Assembly (NCBI RefSeq): GCF_046299575.1
Contig: NZ_JBKBHX010000008.1
Coordinates: 115,975-179,974, forward strand
DNA length: 64,000 bases
DNA from: Thermaurantimonas sp046299575
Lineage (GTDB): Bacteria; Bacteroidota; Bacteroidia; Flavobacteriales; Schleiferiaceae
Direction: 5' to 3'
Shown: positions 26,591-35,537 of the stretch, piece after piece
How the letters are laid out: every line of letters starts with the position of its first letter
How positions within the stretch are numbered: the stretch's first letter is position 1
The notes under the pieces: model-generated
What the model saw: the letters and a program-made list of their open reading frames with translations, nothing else
Database searches by the model: none
Told to the model about the DNA's origin: nothing
Program-made: the position numbers and the translations under genes

Positions 26591-27251
26591 CAGGCTGATC
26601 TTTTTGGAAAATTCGCGCTGTAAGAGAACCTCTCAGATCTACTTTTTTGCCTTCTATGCGAAGCCAGCTTCCTTCTCTAAGGCCTATGACAGGCTGGGTG
26701 TTGAATTGATGAAATTCCAGTATGCGCTGTTCGCGCGTTTCACCCATATGAGTGCTGTCGAGCTGGGGATCGAGGTAATGCGGATTGATGTTAAACGACA
26801 CAAATCCAAAAGCCTGAAAGCTAGGCGGATAGACAATAGGCATATCGTTGGTCGTTCCAATGGTCAAACCTGCCACATTCGAACCGGCACTGCTGCCCAT
26901 GTAAGGCAAACCGGCGCGTACGGCCGAGGCAATGACGTCAAAGTGACCGGTGTCGTACAGTGTTTTAAGTAGCACAAATGTGTTTCCGCCTCCAATAAAA
27001 ATTCCGTCGGCATCAGATATTTCATTTTTCGGGCTTTGAAGCTCATGTATGCCGATGACACTAATGGCCAGGGGTTCAAATCCCTTTCGGGCGACATCGG
27101 TGTAATCGTCCCAACTGATGCCGCCGGGTCGTGCATAGGGCACAAAAATTATTTTTTTTCCATTGTTGAAAAAATCTTTGAGTTCTTCTCTCAGATATTC
27201 CAAATATCCCTGACCGTATAAACGCGAGGTGCTCGCAAGTAGCAACTTCAT
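26556..27251 (-). CDS. pepE: Peptidase E (alpha-aspartyl dipeptidase, S51)
   Basis: Cytoplasmic serine peptidase that cleaves N-terminal Asp-X dipeptides. It has IFIGGGNTFVLL and the nucleophile segment YMGSSAGSNVA, followed by NINPHYLDP and GLREGSWL, in the order of the S51 family. From the ATG at 27251 it has 231 residues, the usual size. This start is supported by a full promoter match behind it, whereas the longer frame to 27275 runs into the promoter. Confidence 0.93.
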   Translation of the reverse strand: MKLLLASTSRLYGQGYLEYLREELKDFFNNGKKIIFVPYARPGGISWDDYTDVARKGFEPLAISVIGIHELQSPKNEISDADGIFIGGGNTFVLLKTLYDTGHFDVIASAVRAGLPYMGSSAGSNVAGLTIGTTNDMPIVYPPSFQAFGFVSFNINPHYLDPQLDSTHMGETREQRILEFHQFNTQPVIGLREGSWLRIEGKKVDLRGSLTARIFQKDQPAIEHPPGELLF

Positions 27252-27272
27252 ATCTTGTGATATTTTCAGGTT

Positions 27273-27300
27273 CAAACATACATGAGGCTGCCCATATCAA
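27273..27300 (-). promoter_or_regulatory. Promoter of pepE
   Basis: On the minus strand TTG (CTTGATATG) at 27300-27298 is followed after 17 bases by TATGTTTG, ending 21 bases before the ATG at 27251. Confidence 0.6.
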
Positions 27301-27334
27301 GGCTTAAGGAGATTAACTATTCATAAAAGTATCA

Positions 27335-27362
27335 TTGTTATTCAATTTAATAGTTATTTTTG
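27335..27362 (+). promoter_or_regulatory. Promoter of interrupted T9SS cargo gene
   Basis: ATTG at 27334-27337 and TATTTTTG at 27355, separated by 17 bases, match the -33/-7 consensus and lie 29 bases before the ATG at 27392. The promoter appears intact although the gene is broken. Confidence 0.55.
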
Positions 27363-27391
27363 TAATGAACACAATTTAATCGCCATTTGCC

Positions 27392-28846
27392 ATGAAAAAT
27401 TTACTTTTAGTGGCTTATGTATCCACCTACCTTTTGTGTGCACAATCAGGTACATACTTTCATTCCTTTCAGGCTCAATTCGGCGGTATGACACACTATC
27501 GAATTTCGGATATGATCTATGAAAATTCTAATTCATACATGTACGTATATAATCAGAAATATACAGCACCAAGATATCGGGAAATCAATCCGCTCTTTGT
27601 AATCTATGATAAAAATGGATTTTATAAAAATTCGTATTGGATTGATTTAAGCGGAGAAAACAAATATTAAAGTCTCGACTACTCGCTTCCAATCGATATA
27701 GAAAAAATGGATTTTCTCATGGCGTTTACAGATTATATAATCTACATATTCAGACGAAAATTTGGCGATAATAACAGTGTATTATGGGACATTAAATTTC
27801 CGTACTCAGTAAGCAGAATCTTTCTCAGTGATAAAATATTTGACAATACCGTAAAAATTCTTTTTTTAAACAATCAGAAGCAATTACTGCTTACGAGAGT
27901 TCATTTAAGCGATGGAAAAATGGATACTGTTGGTGATTTGTTTAATATGTATTTGAGTGCACATAAAAATAATTTCAGTGAGATTAGAAATTTTCTGGAA
28001 AATAATACATACTTATTCATTCAATTTATACGCAAAGACGGAACTCAATATGTGCTTAGCATAAATAAAAATTCACAGCAATCGAGAATATTCCCAAGCA
28101 ATGACTTTGGCACGATGATATCATGTTCCGGAGATGCTACTTTATTATTTTCAAAGCAAGACAAAAAGAACCCGCATTTTCTTTCAATCCTGGACTTAAA
28201 CACCAATTCTATTCACAAAATTGATTACAATAATTTTGATTCTTTGATGAGTTTTGTAGTATTATCAGGATTTGACGAAACAGATCATGTTTTCGAACTT
28301 AAAATTTCCACTCAAGGGGAATATTCGCATCTTTTTAATCACCTGGTGTATATTGATACAATTGGTAACATCTTAAAAAAATATACGTATAAAAATGATA
28401 TAAATGCGAATTTTTGGTTTTATTCTTTGGCTATGAAAAAATTGAAATTGGAGCCTGCATTTATTGGTGTGATGTATGTCGCAGGCGGCAATCAGATTTT
28501 TAAAACCGATAGCTGTGGACAGATTGTCGCAAATTTGCCCAATTTTACACACACATTCACACAACCAAACTGTGGAAAATTTATACCTAAAACGAATAGC
28601 GATGATACAGCAAATTCATGGCAGTTTAGGTTTTATCCAAATCCCAACAGCGGCAGGTTTACCATACTTACACCCGAAGCTGGAATGCTGGACATATTAT
28701 CTGCTACAGGCCATGTGATTCAGAGTTTTGAACTTTCAGGCCGGAGCAGTGAGCTAGAACTTCAGGGGCTTCGCCAGGGAGTATACTTAGTCCGATTCAG
28801 AAGCTCCAAAGGCAGAGTTCTTTCTTCAAAACTTATGATATATTGA
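27392..28846 (+). pseudogene. T9SS-sorted secreted protein interrupted by one in-frame stop
   Basis: A 485-codon reading frame is open from 27392 to 28846 except for one TAA at 27668-27670. Both parts are in the same frame, and no stop lies between the TAA and the ATG at 27707. The first part starts with a signal peptide (MKNLLLVAYVSTYLLCAQ). The second ends in a type A T9SS sorting domain (FRFYPNPNSGRFTI to GVYLVRFRSSKGRVLSSKLMIY). The body is AT-rich and matches no family I know; it may form a beta-propeller-like readout. A point nonsense mutation, a sequencing error or stop readthrough could each explain the break. Confidence 0.75.
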
Positions 28847-28851
28847 AGTAA

Positions 28852-29820
28852 TTATTTGCAATCTACTATTGTGGCTGCCCGTCGTAGGCGGTCATTTATA
28901 GCCGGCCCCAGTCCGTGCTCAGGAGCTTTCTGAGCGATAATCAATTGGATATGAGGATTCTCATCGAGTTCGCGTAAGTAAAAAAACAGGTTTGCAGCAG
29001 CTTCGGCATCTGATCCGTTTGGCGAGAGAATACGTTGCTCAGGATGTCCTAATACAGGAGTTGTAAAGAGCAGAAATGCAGTGTCCTCCCGGCCGATATT
29101 TCTGTGAAAAACCTCTTCCTTGTCGGTAAGAATGAGCTTTTTACATGGGGCATAGTGGCTCGAGAGCATCCCCGGCGCCCTCGGATTGTCTGTTGAGTGT
29201 GTTTGTACATCAGGTTTGTAACCCAGGGCCTCAGAAATATTGTCGATGGATATACCGCCCTTGCGTAAAATGCGAACCGGAGAGACAGTGCAATCGACTA
29301 TGGTACTTTCAAGGCCAATCTGACAACGTCCTCCGTCGAGAATATATGGTACCTGATCGCCCAGCTGCCGAGCTACATGTTCAGCTGTGACCGGACTGAT
29401 GTAGCCAAACGGATTGGCACTGGGTGCCGCAAGCGGTAGATTACACAACCGCAACAGTTGTTGGGCCATAGGATGTGCCGGCATGCGAATACCAACGGTA
29501 CTGAGCCCTGATGTGACTATGTCGGGCACTGCATCCGACTTTTCGACGACAAGAGTAAGAGGTCCAGGCCAAAATCTATTGGCTAACACATAGAAACTCT
29601 CTGAAAGAGAGGACTTTGACAAAAGCTCAATTTGACTGAGATCAAAGATGTGAACTATGAGAGGATCAAATGTCGGCCGTTTTTTAATGGCGAAGATTTT
29701 AGCTACAGCTTGTGCATTTAGTGCATTACCTGCTAGACCGTACACCGTCTCGGTAGGCATGCCGATCACTTCGCCAGCTTGCAAAAGTGCTGCAGCTTTT
29801 TGAATATCCGTCCCGATCAT
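28852..29820 (-). CDS. tsaC: L-threonylcarbamoyladenylate synthase (Sua5/TsaC type)
   Basis: Makes threonylcarbamoyl-AMP from threonine, bicarbonate and ATP for the t6A37 modification of ANN-decoding tRNAs. The YrdC domain is clear: GEVIGMPTETVYGLAGNA near the N-terminus, KKRPTFDPLIVHI, LAAPSANPFGYISPVTAEHV. The extra C-terminal Sua5 domain (after about residue 205, APGMLSSHYAPCK) makes it the long 322-residue Sua5 form. It overlaps the upstream DUF4293 gene by 1 base (TAATG), so the two form an operon. Confidence 0.94.
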   Translation of the reverse strand: MIGTDIQKAAALLQAGEVIGMPTETVYGLAGNALNAQAVAKIFAIKKRPTFDPLIVHIFDLSQIELLSKSSLSESFYVLANRFWPGPLTLVVEKSDAVPDIVTSGLSTVGIRMPAHPMAQQLLRLCNLPLAAPSANPFGYISPVTAEHVARQLGDQVPYILDGGRCQIGLESTIVDCTVSPVRILRKGGISIDNISEALGYKPDVQTHSTDNPRAPGMLSSHYAPCKKLILTDKEEVFHRNIGREDTAFLLFTTPVLGHPEQRILSPNGSDAEAAANLFFYLRELDENPHIQLIIAQKAPEHGLGPAINDRLRRAATIVDCK

Positions 29821-30227
29821 TAGCGAATTCTATCGGCTGAACGCACTTTTTCCTCGTCTCTTAAGATAGCCTTATTGGCCAATGCTACCAATACGATGAA
29901 AACAAGGGGCATCCACATTCCGATATTCGAAACGTGAGCCAAGGTTTTCTGAACAGTGAGAAACGTGTATAGCATTTTGACAACAGCAATCATAGCCGTG
30001 AGGATAGCAATACGGCCAATGAAAACTTGAAGTTTCCGTTTTTTAAAAAGAAAAATGGATAAAAAAGCATCGATTGTGCTAATTAGAATTAAAATAAAAA
30101 AAAGCATGTCGTCTTTTGCATATACTACTTTTGAATCAGTTGCTGTCATAATTGGCAAGCCGCTCATCAACAGTATATTAGCTAAAACAGCAAGAGAAAG
30201 ATAAACAGTTTGAATGCGTTGCCACAT
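29820..30227 (-). CDS. DUF4293 family membrane protein
   Basis: Small integral membrane protein of unknown function, 135 residues, with four hydrophobic helices (about residues 8-27, 41-61, 69-92 and 101-118). The N-terminus MWQRIQTVYLSLA and the C-terminal ANKAILRDEEKVRSADRIR match the DUF4293 family, which to my knowledge is confined to Bacteroidota and often lies next to rho, as here. A near-consensus -7 box (CACCTTTG) is upstream on the minus strand. Function cannot be told. Confidence 0.8.
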   Translation of the reverse strand: MWQRIQTVYLSLAVLANILLMSGLPIMTATDSKVVYAKDDMLFFILILISTIDAFLSIFLFKKRKLQVFIGRIAILTAMIAVVKMLYTFLTVQKTLAHVSNIGMWMPLVFIVLVALANKAILRDEEKVRSADRIR

Positions 30228-30370
30228 GTTTAAAATGAATTTTGTGCAAAGGTGCAGCAGATTTTTTTTGAAAATCGAAGTGGGGTTGTATTATTGCAGC
30301 ATCTTTTGTGGAAGAATATTTCTTTAAACTTTCTTAATCTATTGACCCTCATTGGTCCTTAAGTGCTTTT

Positions 30371-30378
30371 TACCTTTC
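30371..30378 (+). promoter_or_regulatory. Possible -7 box upstream of rho
   Basis: TACCTTTC, one base off TAnnTTTG, lies 29 bases before the rho start. TTGG at 30352 could be a -33 element, but the 15-base spacing is short. Confidence 0.35.
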
Positions 30379-30407
30379 TTAACAAGATTTAAAATCTATC
30401 CAAATAC

Positions 30408-32096
30408 ATGACATTTACGGAAGATCGCCTTCAAGAGCTCAAACTAGTTGAATTGCAAGAAATAGCGGCTGCCATTGACATTCCAAAGTTTCGTTATTTG
30501 CGCAAGCCCGAATTGATTAAGGCCATACTCAGCAAGCAGAATGAATTTGAACGAACGACGATGGCCGAAACGGCTGAGACTACTGATATTGACAACGTCG
30601 AAACACAAACCACACAACCCGAAAAGAGACCAAGACGAGGCCGAAAAAGCCAGCTTGTAAAAGACCTGGAAGCAGAGCAGTTGGTAATGTCGGGAGTATT
30701 TGATCCTGAACCGGAGATACAGGCACCTGAGCTTCCTCTTTTTAGCGAGATTGTAGCTAAACCTGAAGAAACCGAAACTGTTACCCAAATTCTGCAGCCC
30801 ACTGAAGACGGAACTGAGAAAGAGCTTTCAAATTCAAATTCCTTTATAGATCCCTCTACATCAAACGAATTACCTACGTCTACTCAACAACAACAGCCTA
30901 ATGTAGAAGCCAGACGACAGCCTGATCAGCGCCCTCAGTACAGGCATGAGCGGCAAACTTTAGGTACAACGGAATACGACTTCGACGGCATCGTACAACA
31001 CGAAGGCGTGCTGGAAATAATGAACGACGGATACGGCTTTTTGCGCTCCAGCGATTTTAATTACCTAAATTCACCTGACGACGTATATGTGTCTCAATCA
31101 CAGATTCGCAGCTATGGTTTAAAAACCGGCGACACGATTTTGGGCTATGTAAAGCCGCCAAGAGAAGGAGAGAAATACTTCCCCTTGGTGAAAATCGAAG
31201 AAATCAATGGCCGTAAGCCTGACTATGTTCGCGATCGAGTATCCTTTGAGCATCTTACGCCTCTTTTTCCGACCGAAAAATTTAACCTCACCGGAAAAAA
31301 TGCTACGCTCAGCACCCGCATTATTGATCTCTTTTCACCTATAGGCAAAGGTCAACGTGGACTAATTGTAGCGCAGCCTAAAACAGGTAAAACTACCTTG
31401 TTAAAGGAAATAGCAAACGTAATAGCAGCCAATCACCCAGAGTGTTACCTCATCATCTTACTCATCGATGAGCGACCCGAAGAAGTAACCGATATGGCGC
31501 GATCTGTAAATGCAGAAGTGATTTCCTCAACCTTCGACGAGCCGGCCGAGCGCCACACTAAAGTGGCTAACATAGTGCTTGAGAAGGCAAAGCGCATGGT
31601 AGAATGCGGCCACGATGTTGTGATTCTGCTCGACTCAATTACACGTCTGGCGCGCGCCTACAATACCGTTCAACCAGCTAGTGGCAAAGTACTCTCAGGT
31701 GGTGTTGATGCCCACGCATTGCACAAGCCCAAGCGCTTTTTCGGAGCAGCCCGCAACATTGAAAATGGAGGGTCGCTTACCATCATTGCCACAGCGCTGA
31801 TCGATACTGGCTCTAAGATGGATGAGGTGATTTATGAAGAATTTAAAGGAACCGGAAACATGGAGATGCAGCTTGACCGCCGTATCGCCAATCGTCGAAT
31901 ATGGCCAGCCATCGACCTGATGGCCAGTGGCACGCGTCGTGAAGACCTGCTCCTTGAAAAAGATGTGCTTCAGCGCATGTGGATCCTGCGTCGTCATTTG
32001 AGCGATATGACACCAGTTGAGGCTATGGAATTTCTCCATGATCGCATTAGCCGCACTAAAGACAATGAGGAATTTCTCATCAGCATGAACAGTTGA
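30408..32096 (+). CDS. rho: Transcription termination factor Rho
   Basis: Hexameric RNA helicase that ends transcription of untranslated RNA. The 562-residue protein has an N-terminal Rho-N-like helical part, a long insertion (about residues 45-185) rich in Thr, Gln, Glu and Pro with a basic RRGRK patch, then the cold-shock-like RNA-binding domain (GVLEIMNDGYGFLRSSDFNY). The ATPase follows, with Walker A PKTGKTT near 325, LIDERPEEVTDM and LDSITRLARAYN. The long low-complexity insertion is characteristic of Bacteroidota Rho. A terminator follows. Confidence 0.96.
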   Translation: MTFTEDRLQELKLVELQEIAAAIDIPKFRYLRKPELIKAILSKQNEFERTTMAETAETTDIDNVETQTTQPEKRPRRGRKSQLVKDLEAEQLVMSGVFDPEPEIQAPELPLFSEIVAKPEETETVTQILQPTEDGTEKELSNSNSFIDPSTSNELPTSTQQQQPNVEARRQPDQRPQYRHERQTLGTTEYDFDGIVQHEGVLEIMNDGYGFLRSSDFNYLNSPDDVYVSQSQIRSYGLKTGDTILGYVKPPREGEKYFPLVKIEEINGRKPDYVRDRVSFEHLTPLFPTEKFNLTGKNATLSTRIIDLFSPIGKGQRGLIVAQPKTGKTTLLKEIANVIAANHPECYLIILLIDERPEEVTDMARSVNAEVISSTFDEPAERHTKVANIVLEKAKRMVECGHDVVILLDSITRLARAYNTVQPASGKVLSGGVDAHALHKPKRFFGAARNIENGGSLTIIATALIDTGSKMDEVIYEEFKGTGNMEMQLDRRIANRRIWPAIDLMASGTRREDLLLEKDVLQRMWILRRHLSDMTPVEAMEFLHDRISRTKDNEEFLISMNS

Positions 32097-32131
32097 TTTT
32101 ACACTAAAAGCACCTTAACATTTTTATAAAC

Positions 32132-32162
32132 AAAAAATCCCGGCCTCAGACCGGGATTTTTA
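32132..32162. terminator. Terminator between rho and convergent lipoprotein gene
   Basis: An 8-bp stem (AATCCCGG / CCGGGATT) with a 7-base loop is flanked by A on the left and T on the right. It can work in both directions for the two convergent genes. Confidence 0.9.
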
Positions 32163-32177
32163 ATTGAATAGCATATT

Positions 32178-32921
32178 TTAATTAGAAACTTCAAGCATTT
32201 TGGTTCTGCTTACTTCGCGTACGAAATAGTATTTTTTTCCATTAATGGTAGCCCCTTGTATTTTATATGGGAGCACTTGTACCAATTGTAAACCCGTGCC
32301 TACATCTTTCATATCATCAGCACTAAATTCACAAGAGGTTGCATTTCCAGGTCTGGTTTTTACTTTTCCTCCTATCTGAAACATAACTGAATCTGCACCT
32401 GTCACTGAAGCAACGTTAATAGTGCAACCGCTCTTTGACAAGGTTCCGGTTGTAGTAATTTGTCCGACTGTGGGCATCGATCCCGATATCGTGTGATTAA
32501 AGGCTTGTACTGCACTGCTGCCAGATACAGACCACTGAATCTGAGATCCATATTCGATACCGGTAGGGTTAGAGGCCGTCTGTTCATAAAAGTAATAGTT
32601 TTCCATTGCACCTGTTTGCTTTTTGAGTTTGTGGGTACCATCAACAGTTACTTCACCGGCATCCTGAAATTTGCCATTGGCATCCAGAAAATAGGCCGCA
32701 GCACCTCCAAATTCAATTTCTATATTTCCAACAGGAGTGCTTTGAGTATTAAAGAGCTTAAGATTTACCAATACTCCATTTGCGTCTGATGGCGTAGGTG
32801 TAGGGGTCGAATTCTGTTGCTGATCCGGATTTTCATTTTTATCATCCTTTTCGCAGCTCATGGCTTGTGTGAGCAGTAGTAAAATCAGCATTGCGCTTAA
32901 AAATTGAATTTTAGTTTTCAT
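32178..32921 (-). CDS. Hypothetical lipoprotein
   Basis: I do not recognise the family. The 247-residue protein starts with a lipoprotein signal ending LLTQAMSC (Cys at about 23), followed by a charged linker with Gln, Thr and Pro repeats (QQQNSTPTPTPSD) and a beta-rich domain from about residue 50. Two Cys lie in the second half (KSGCTINVAS, ATSCEFSADD) and could form a disulfide. It is flanked by the bidirectional rho terminator and an AT-rich divergent region shared with the beta-barrel gene. Confidence 0.6.
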   Translation of the reverse strand: MKTKIQFLSAMLILLLLTQAMSCEKDDKNENPDQQQNSTPTPTPSDANGVLVNLKLFNTQSTPVGNIEIEFGGAAAYFLDANGKFQDAGEVTVDGTHKLKKQTGAMENYYFYEQTASNPTGIEYGSQIQWSVSGSSAVQAFNHTISGSMPTVGQITTTGTLSKSGCTINVASVTGADSVMFQIGGKVKTRPGNATSCEFSADDMKDVGTGLQLVQVLPYKIQGATINGKKYYFVREVSRTKMLEVSN

Positions 32922-33096
32922 ACTAATTTAATTTGAATTCAAATTTTTGATAAATACAAGCTATTAAAAAATAATACATATGTTGTAAAATAATGATAAA
33001 AAATTGAATATTAGATAATTAAATAAATTACATCATTTGTATTAGATAATGAAAATTTAGATTATAAAATTTTTGTCGAACAAAAATCACAAAAAC

Positions 33097-33621
33097 ATGA
33101 AAAATTCAGTACTTTCTCTGGTATTCGTAGCCAGCATAATCGCAGCTACCAGTTTACCATCGTCGGCTCAATATGCAGCCGGAGACAAACTCTTAAATGT
33201 AGGTGTAGGACTTGGCGCTTTTACATCTGGTAAATCTACCCTTCCACCGTTAAGTGTATCATATGAACATGGATTTACTGATAAGATATCTGCCGGCGGT
33301 ATTCTGGGATATTCGGGCAGCACTTTCGATGGAGGATTTTACAAGGTAAATTACTCTTATATTATTGTAGGTGCAAGAGGTTCATACCATTTTTACCTGA
33401 ACGACAATATTGATGCTTATGGAGGGGTTACTCTTGGTTATAATATTGTCAGTTCAAAGCTCGATCCCGACCCCGGTTTTCCGGTGGCTACTTCGAGTAG
33501 TGGCTTATTGTACGGATTTCACTTGGGTGGTAGGTACTACTTTACCGAAAAGTTAGGCGCATTTGCCGAACTCGGTTACGGTATTGCCTGGATTACTGTT
33601 GGATTAGCAGTTAAACTTTAG
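33097..33621 (+). CDS. Small outer-membrane beta-barrel protein
   Basis: A 174-residue protein with a Sec signal (cleavage after SSA, before QYAAGD) and a repeating pattern of amphipathic, Gly/Tyr-rich strands (for example YSYIIVGARGSYHFYLNDN, DAYGGVTLGYNIV, AFAELGYGIAWITVGLAVKL), as in OmpA/OmpW-like eight-stranded barrels. The ATG at 33097 is preferred because it starts a typical signal peptide. Function is unknown; the gene stands alone and faces the rhodopsin gene across a bidirectional terminator. Confidence 0.7.
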   Translation: MKNSVLSLVFVASIIAATSLPSSAQYAAGDKLLNVGVGLGAFTSGKSTLPPLSVSYEHGFTDKISAGGILGYSGSTFDGGFYKVNYSYIIVGARGSYHFYLNDNIDAYGGVTLGYNIVSSKLDPDPGFPVATSSSGLLYGFHLGGRYYFTEKLGAFAELGYGIAWITVGLAVKL

Positions 33622-33685
33622 CACTTAAATCAACAAAAGGAATAAAGTTTAGATATTGGAAATATTAACAGGATTTGTAAAAAGC

Positions 33686-33723
33686 AAAAAGACCCTATGT
33701 ATCAGACACATAGGGTCTTTTAA
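33686..33723. terminator. Bidirectional terminator between barrel and rhodopsin genes
   Basis: A 10-bp hairpin (GACCCTATGT / ACATAGGGTC, extended by flanking A-T pairs) with A on the left and T on the right lies between two convergent genes. Confidence 0.92.
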
Positions 33724-33741
33724 TTTTTAAGCTATAACCTT

Positions 33742-34500
33742 TCAAGCAGCTAGAACCTTTGCCTTTGAAAGATCATCGATAGCGATGTTATACACCACTA
33801 GTCCAAATCCAATTTTATTTATAGCATCGGCTATGTTATAGAATAAATCAACAGCACTAGGCTGCCAGCCAAATGCGATATTGAGCCAGCCACCAGGCAT
33901 ACACATGTATCCAATTGGATAGATAGCCCAACCAACTAAAATAAACCATGATAATGTGCGGATACCTCTTATAATAGTGGGATTGTTCGTTTTTTCGGCC
34001 AGCTGTTTTACTTCGCCCATCCAGGCCAAGTATAAAATGTAAACGTATCCTAAGGTTGAAAGCACTCCATAAGTAACGGAATGACTTGTACTTCCTCCTT
34101 CCGGATTAAAGGCCTCGCCAATATATCCAAATACAAGCATCCATACGGCAGCGATGATTAATCGCCACATAAGTCCTTTAGTAGCTCCAGCTGGTTTGGT
34201 CAATAAATAAAATTCTACACACATCAGAGGTACAGTAAGTGTCCAATCGATGTAGCGCAAGGCTGTTGGATTGCTTCCCGTGCTGGCGTAGTAATCGCGC
34301 ATGTAGTAGTAGTGTACGGCAGCAATACCAGTGATCAATCCAGATACCAGCAGCGAAGTTTTCCACTTCTCTGGTACTCTCGAACGCTCAAAAAAGAAAA
34401 AGACCGAAGCGGCAAACATTGACATGTAGCCGGTAAAGAAAGTGAAAGCCACCGGATCATCTACCGGAATGGTGACGACATCAAGTAAATTTGTTTTCAT
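33742..34500 (-). CDS. Proteorhodopsin, light-driven proton pump, green-tuned
   Basis: Seven-helix retinal protein of 252 residues that exports protons in light. Helix C reads RYIDWTLTVPLMCVEF: Asp85 (proton acceptor), Thr89 and Glu96 (proton donor) give the DTE pattern of proton pumps, which excludes the NDQ sodium and NTQ chloride types. Met93, at the tuning position equivalent to 105 of the first-described proteorhodopsin, predicts green absorption as in marine flavobacteria. His63 (AAVHYYYMR) pairs with the acceptor, and Lys229 (ADAINKIGFG) binds retinal. The ATG at 34500 is preferred to 34527. No retinal-synthesis (blh) or carotenoid gene is adjacent. Confidence 0.96.
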   Translation of the reverse strand: MKTNLLDVVTIPVDDPVAFTFFTGYMSMFAASVFFFFERSRVPEKWKTSLLVSGLITGIAAVHYYYMRDYYASTGSNPTALRYIDWTLTVPLMCVEFYLLTKPAGATKGLMWRLIIAAVWMLVFGYIGEAFNPEGGSTSHSVTYGVLSTLGYVYILYLAWMGEVKQLAEKTNNPTIIRGIRTLSWFILVGWAIYPIGYMCMPGGWLNIAFGWQPSAVDLFYNIADAINKIGFGLVVYNIAIDDLSKAKVLAA

Positions 34501-34657
34501 AATGTTTAACGTTTTATATGCAAACATTAAACATAAAAAATACTAAAAAAGTTTACTTGGGTAAAATAATTTCAATTGATAATTTTTAGAATATTGATAT
34601 ATAGATGATAAAATCAAATTTGCCACAATAAATAAGCTTAAATACTTTTATTCGGCT

Positions 34658-34703
34658 GTCGATGTTGTTTAATTATGAATGTCGATGTTGTTTAATTATG
34701 AAT
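34658..34703. repeat. Perfect 23-bp tandem duplication upstream of rhodopsin
   Basis: Bases 34658-34680 and 34681-34703 are identical and directly abutting (each begins GTCGATGTTG and ends TTATGAAT). They lie about 160-200 bases before the rhodopsin start, between it and the thioredoxin terminator. Confidence 0.9.
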
Positions 34704-34718
34704 ATTATATTTTTAAAC

Positions 34719-34746
34719 AAAAAAAGCACCTGAAAATTCAGATGCT
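34719..34746 (-). terminator. Intrinsic terminator after thioredoxin-TPR gene
   Basis: On the minus strand AGCATCTGAA pairs with TTCAGGTGCT (one G-T pair), followed by seven T. It ends the thioredoxin transcript before the rhodopsin upstream region. Confidence 0.85.
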
Positions 34747-34748
34747 CT

Positions 34749-35537
34749 TCAATAGAGTGCCATACTGAAACGCCTTCGCCAGACTTTTGTCAGTTCATGT
34801 TGTTCACCTAAATGATGGAAAATGGCAATACAGGCTTTACGGGCCAACTCGTCGTGGGCGTGTTTGTCATACATTATGCTATCGACCAACTTACGGAGTG
34901 CCCCTTCAATGTCGTTTGATCTTAAGTGTGCAGCAGCTTCACTGAGCATATCGTCTACTTTTGTTTTTCCTTCGGGATTAAAAGTCATTAGACGTGCCAG
35001 TGCCTCAATGTCTTGTACCAGATCAGTATGAGCCCCCAGGTCTTTCCATTCACGTAAATGGTTTAATGCTTTCTGAGGTTCATGCCAAACTACAGATCTC
35101 AACCATAAAATTCTAGCTTCCTGATGTGACGGAAAGCGTGAAATAAATTCTTCCAAAAGTTTTTTGCCTTCTTGTTCGTTTACTGAACTTAAGCGCTGTG
35201 ATAGAGCAGTCCATTCTTTTTTTTCGGGCGTGGGGATAAGTGATTCGATCCAGCGCTTTAGTTCGTGTTTTGGCAGTGCGCCTACCTGCTCGCCAATTAC
35301 CTGACGATTGTAAAACATTTTCATCGTTGGGATACCCTGAATGTGGTATTTGTGCATAAACTCAGGCTGCTCGTCGGTATTCACCTTCACCAGCTGCCAA
35401 AGACCATTGGCTTCTCGGGCTAATTCTTCGATAATTGGCCCTAAGAATCGGCAAGGTCCACACCAAGGTGCCCAAAAGTCTACTAATACAGGTACTTGCT
35501 CACTTTTTTTCAGTATATCTACCTCTTCGTTCACCAT
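34749..35537 (-). CDS. Thioredoxin with C-terminal TPR-like domain (CnoX/YbbN-like)
   Basis: A cytoplasmic two-domain protein of 262 residues. The N-terminal thioredoxin fold has the active site WAPWCGPC (Cys26, Cys29) and the cis-Pro segment GIPTMKMF. From about residue 115 a helical region with TPR-like repeats follows, as in E. coli CnoX (YbbN), a chaperedoxin that guards proteins against oxidation. Unlike E. coli CnoX, both active-site cysteines are present, so it can be a true reductase. The ATG at 35537 gives a normal thioredoxin N-terminus; upstream starts are TTG only. Confidence 0.88.
   Translation of the reverse strand: MVNEEVDILKKSEQVPVLVDFWAPWCGPCRFLGPIIEELAREANGLWQLVKVNTDEQPEFMHKYHIQGIPTMKMFYNRQVIGEQVGALPKHELKRWIESLIPTPEKKEWTALSQRLSSVNEQEGKKLLEEFISRFPSHQEARILWLRSVVWHEPQKALNHLREWKDLGAHTDLVQDIEALARLMTFNPEGKTKVDDMLSEAAAHLRSNDIEGALRKLVDSIMYDKHAHDELARKACIAIFHHLGEQHELTKVWRRRFSMALY

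Noticed and set aside
33742..34500. Sodium or chloride pumping rhodopsin
   Set aside because: Helix C has Asp, Thr and Glu at the three key positions, not the NDQ or NTQ sets.
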